Shown here: in pieces, positions 5,643 to 8,262 of the stretch
How the letters are laid out: each line of letters begins with the position of its first letter
Position numbering within the stretch: the first letter of the stretch is position 1
DNA from: UBA4738 sp002413305
GTDB lineage: Bacteria > Actinomycetota > UBA4738
Assembly (NCBI GenBank): GCA_036847185.1
Contig: DAIUAM010000089.1
Coordinates: forward strand, 1-8,262
DNA: 8,262 bases
Reading direction: 5' to 3'
Position numbers and translations under genes: made by a program
Notes under the pieces: generated by a model
Database searches by the model: none
Told to the model about the DNA's origin: nothing
The model's input: the letters and a program-made list of their open reading frames with translations, nothing else

Positions 5643-7220
5643 ATGGCGGATGACGTGGTTATCCGGCCGCCGGACGCATCAGGCGGTCCCAAGGGGGACA
5701 CGGATCGGCTCCACGAGATGGGCTACGCGCAGGAGCTCAGGCGCGGGATGGGAGGCTTCTCCAACTTCGCCGTCTCGTTCACGATCATCTCGGTGCTCTC
5801 CGGCTGCCTCACCCTGTTCTACTTCGGCATGAACAGCGGGGGTCCGGCGGTGATCACCCTCGGGTGGCCGCTGGTCGGGGTCATGGTCATCTTCGTCGGA
5901 CTCGCGATGGCCGAGGTGTGTTCGAGCTATCCGACAGCCGGCGGCCTGTATTACTGGTCGGCGAAGCTCGCGAAGCGGAACGCGCCCGCGTGGAGCTGGT
6001 TCACGGGATGGTTCAACCTGCTCGGCCAGTTCGGGATCACCGCGGGCATCGACTTCGGTCTGGCATTCTTCTCCCAGGGCCTTCTCCACCTGCTCTTCAA
6101 CTACCCGGCCACGAAGGGATGGACCGTCATCACCTTCGCGATCGTCCTGTTCCTGCACGGGCTGCTGAACACGTTCGGCGTGAAGCTGGTCGCCCTGTTG
6201 AACGACATCTCGGTCTGGTGGCACATCCTGGGCGTCGCAATCATCGTGGCCGTCCTGCTGATCGTGCCGGACCACCATTCGACCTGGTCCTTCACCTTCA
6301 CGAAGTTCGTGAACAACACGGGTTTCGCCTTCGGGGGAGCGAAGATCTACGTCTTCCTGGTCGGGTTACTGCTCGCGCAGTACACGTTCACGGGCTACGA
6401 CGCATCGGCGCATATGACGGAGGAGACCCAGGCTGCTGCCGTGGCCGGGCCCCGCGGCATCGTGATGTCGATCATCGTGTCGCTGATCGCGGGATGGATC
6501 CTCCTCATCGGCGTGACACACGCCATCCAGCCGGGCCACTATGCCTCCGAGGCCGCCGCGCTGCGGAGCGGGATCCCGCAGGGCGCGCCGATCGACATCT
6601 TCCTGGACTCCCTCGGCCGTCACGGGGCAGAGCTCCTGCTGATCATCGTCGTCGGCGCGCAGTTCTACTGCGGCATGTCCTCCGTGACCGCGAACTCCCG
6701 CATGATCTATGCGTTCTCTCGCGATGGGGCCATGCCGGGCTCTCGGTTCTGGCACAAGATCAACAAGCGGACCCGGACACCCACGAACTCGATCTGGCTG
6801 GCGGCCGCCGCCGCCTTCGTCCTCGGCCTGCCCTACCTGTGGAGCCCCGTCGCGTACTACGCGGTGACCTCGATCGCCGTGATCGGTCTGTACATCGCCT
6901 ACGCCATCCCGGTCTTCCTTCGACTGCGCGCCGGTGGGAGCTTCCAGCGAGGGCCCTGGCACCTGGGCAGATGGAGCTACCTGGTCGGGTGGATCGCCGT
7001 GATCTGGGTCGTGTTCATCACCATCCTGTTCATGCTGCCCCAGCTGTCTCCGCCCGGGAAGTGGGCCAACTTCAACTACGCGTCCGTCGCGGTCGGCGTG
7101 GTGGTCTTTGGTGCCGGAGGCTGGTACCTCGCGTCGGCGCGGAAGTGGTTCCACGGGCCGAAGGTCCAGGGGACGGCGGAGGAGCTGGCGGCCATCGAGC
7201 GGGAGCTGGAGGCCGTCTGA
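5643..7220 (+). CDS. APC-superfamily permease, amino acid/choline transporter (GABA/choline-permease-like) family
   Basis: This is a 525-residue integral membrane transporter for an amino acid, GABA, choline or other amine, probably by cation symport. About 12 membrane segments can be picked out, near 38-61, 69-92, 116-148, 160-179, 188-208, 234-252, 270-292, 329-350, 382-400, 403-426, 444-465 and 476-497. Family-typical motifs are AEVCSSYPTAGGLYYW (90-105), FTGYDASAHMTEET (249-262, after the TM6 core) and NSRMIYAFSRDGAMP (351-365), as in yeast Uga4/Hnm1-type carriers. The ATG at 5643 is chosen because GGGAGGT (5631-5637) sits 5 nt upstream; an upstream TTG at 5613 adds ten residues but has no good site. 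The C-terminus is a short charged cytoplasmic helix (EELAAIERELEAV). The GS-like ligase follows after 25 nt, so the two are almost certainly co-transcribed, and the permease likely imports the ligase's amine substrate. The exact substrate is not readable. Confidence 0.9.
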   Translation: MADDVVIRPPDASGGPKGDTDRLHEMGYAQELRRGMGGFSNFAVSFTIISVLSGCLTLFYFGMNSGGPAVITLGWPLVGVMVIFVGLAMAEVCSSYPTAGGLYYWSAKLAKRNAPAWSWFTGWFNLLGQFGITAGIDFGLAFFSQGLLHLLFNYPATKGWTVITFAIVLFLHGLLNTFGVKLVALLNDISVWWHILGVAIIVAVLLIVPDHHSTWSFTFTKFVNNTGFAFGGAKIYVFLVGLLLAQYTFTGYDASAHMTEETQAAAVAGPRGIVMSIIVSLIAGWILLIGVTHAIQPGHYASEAAALRSGIPQGAPIDIFLDSLGRHGAELLLIIVVGAQFYCGMSSVTANSRMIYAFSRDGAMPGSRFWHKINKRTRTPTNSIWLAAAAAFVLGLPYLWSPVAYYAVTSIAVIGLYIAYAIPVFLRLRAGGSFQRGPWHLGRWSYLVGWIAVIWVVFITILFMLPQLSPPGKWANFNYASVAVGVVVFGAGGWYLASARKWFHGPKVQGTAEELAAIERELEAV

Positions 7221-7245
7221 CTCGAACATCGCGAGGAGCCGCGAG

Positions 7246-8262
7246 ATGAACAGGGGCATGCTCGACACGCAGACGGCCCGGTCCATGATCGAGGCGGGCG
7301 ACCTCGACACCGTGCTGGTGGTCTTCCCCGACCAGCAGGGCCGGTTCATGGGGAAGCGGGTGACGGGCGACTTCTTCGTCCACGACCTCCTGGAGGGAGA
7401 AGGCGCCATCCACGCCTGCAACTACCTGCTCGCCGTGGACATGGAGATGGAGCCACTCCCCGGCTACGCGTACGCGAACTGGGACACCGGCTACGGCGAC
7501 CTGAAGGCCATCCCGGACCTGTCCACGTTGCGCATCATCCCGTGGCTCGAGAAGACCGCGCTGGTCATCTGCGACGTGTTCGACGAGGAGACCGGGGAGC
7601 TCATCGCCGTCGCTCCCCGAACCATCCTGAAGCGGCAGCTCGAACGGGCGAAGGCGGCCGGCTACACCGTGAAGACCGGGTCGGAGCTGGAGTTCTACCT
7701 GTTCAAGGACTCGTTCGAGGAGGCCGCCGACAAGGGCTACCGGGGGATGGTGCCCCATTCCAGCTACATCATGGACTACCACATCCTGCAGACCACCAAG
7801 GACGAGTACATCATCCGCCAGATCCGCAACGGGATGGACGGCGCCGGGGTGCCGGTGGAGTTCAGCAAGGGCGAGTTCGGGCGGGGCCAGCAGGAGATCA
7901 ACCTTCGCTACACCGACGCACTGGAGATGGCCGACCGGCACATGATCTACAAGAACGGGGTGAAGGAGATCGCCTCCCTGTCCGGCCGGGCGGTGACGTT
8001 CATGGCGAAGTGGTCGATGGCCGAGGCCGGTTCGTCCTTCCACCTCCACTCGTCGCTGTGGGACGGATCGGGTGAAGAATCCCTGATGTGGGACGAGACC
8101 CAGCCGCACCACATGAGCGGGGTGATGCAGGGATACCTGGCGGGGCTGATGGCCACCGCGCACGAGATGTCGTGGATGTTCGCCCCCTTCGTCAACTCCT
8201 ACAAGCGGTACCAGCTGGGGTCGTGGGCCCCGACCGCCATCGTGTGGGCCCACGACAACCGG
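7246..8262 (+). CDS. Glutamine-synthetase-like ligase (probable gamma-glutamyl-amine/polyamine synthetase), 3' end cut by window
   Basis: The first 339 residues are present; family members are about 450 long, so roughly a quarter is missing. The fold is that of the ATP-dependent glutamate-amine ligases (GlnA, PuuA, GlnA3/GlnA4). The N-terminal beta-grasp part runs to about 113 (WDTGYGD at 79-85, PDLSTLRIIPW at 90-100) and the catalytic part follows. Metal-site residues are Glu147 and Glu149 in GSELEFYLF, Glu210 and Glu217 in GEFGRGQQEI, and His266 in SSFHLHSSLW. NSYKR (317-321) and the start of the arginine region (DNR) are also intact. Two features differ from true glutamine synthetase: the N-terminal DGSS ammonium-site motif is missing, and Ala261 stands where the glutamate-binding Asn of NGSGMH is expected. 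The ATG at 7246 follows GAGGAG (7233-7238) by 7 nt, 25 nt after the permease. It probably condenses glutamate with an imported amine such as a polyamine, ethanolamine or monoamine. The amine identity is inference. Confidence 0.88.
   Translation, partial: MNRGMLDTQTARSMIEAGDLDTVLVVFPDQQGRFMGKRVTGDFFVHDLLEGEGAIHACNYLLAVDMEMEPLPGYAYANWDTGYGDLKAIPDLSTLRIIPWLEKTALVICDVFDEETGELIAVAPRTILKRQLERAKAAGYTVKTGSELEFYLFKDSFEEAADKGYRGMVPHSSYIMDYHILQTTKDEYIIRQIRNGMDGAGVPVEFSKGEFGRGQQEINLRYTDALEMADRHMIYKNGVKEIASLSGRAVTFMAKWSMAEAGSSFHLHSSLWDGSGEESLMWDETQPHHMSGVMQGYLAGLMATAHEMSWMFAPFVNSYKRYQLGSWAPTAIVWAHDNR

Noticed and set aside
5864..7249. A 461-codon alternative frame within the permease gene, and long minus-strand frames across the permease and ligase (such as 6366-7421 and 7072-8253).
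   Set aside because: All are shadows of the true frames in GC-rich DNA. The permease and ligase frames carry clear membrane segments, family motifs and ribosome sites, while the shadows carry none.

Overview
The window is uniformly GC-rich, with strong G/C third-position bias and clear AGGAGG-type ribosome binding sites. Together with the gene families, this fits a high-GC bacterium, most likely an uncultured or poorly studied actinobacterial lineage. The phylum is an inference; no rRNA or marker gene is present. No tRNA, rRNA, CRISPR array, insertion sequence or phage gene was seen.

Layout. (1) Positions 1-2681, minus strand: the first 893 codons of a large secreted, repetitive surface protein whose C-terminus lies beyond the left edge. 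It has a signal peptide, an Ig-like domain, a distinctive Cys-containing module, then at least five tandem prealbumin-fold (SpaA/CnaB-like) modules. Two of these share a perfectly identical 198-bp DNA block. (2) Positions 2682-3137: a 456-bp gene-free stretch upstream of the surface gene, holding a 16-bp imperfect palindrome just upstream of its RBS, several stem-loops and a repeated 16-mer. (3) Positions 3138-4571, minus: a complete NAD(P)-dependent aldehyde dehydrogenase. (4) Positions 4572-4721: a 150-bp divergent promoter region. (5) Positions 4722-8262, plus: a short-chain dehydrogenase/reductase, an APC-superfamily permease of the amino acid/choline (GABA/choline-type) family, and a glutamine-synthetase-like ligase cut by the right edge.

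Taken together, the divergent block from 3138 to the right edge looks like an amine-catabolism cluster of the gamma-glutamylation type. In the Puu pathway of E. coli, and in the GlnA3/GlnA4 systems of Streptomyces, an amine is imported, capped with glutamate by a GS-like ligase, oxidised to an aldehyde and then oxidised by an aldehyde dehydrogenase. Here the permease would import the amine, the ligase would glutamylate it and the aldehyde dehydrogenase would take the aldehyde to the acid. The SDR's place is uncertain: it may oxidise an alcohol group of the substrate. The ligase lacks the ammonium-site motif of true glutamine synthetases, which supports an amine other than ammonia. The amine itself cannot be read from the sequence. 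The surface protein gene is probably a separate transcription unit with no evident metabolic link.

No wholly new system is demonstrated. The parts most worth a second look are the repeat array of the surface protein (homogenised DNA block, a conserved Lys/Glu/Asn pattern and a Cys pair in each complete module), its long structured upstream region, and the altered active site of the GS-like ligase.
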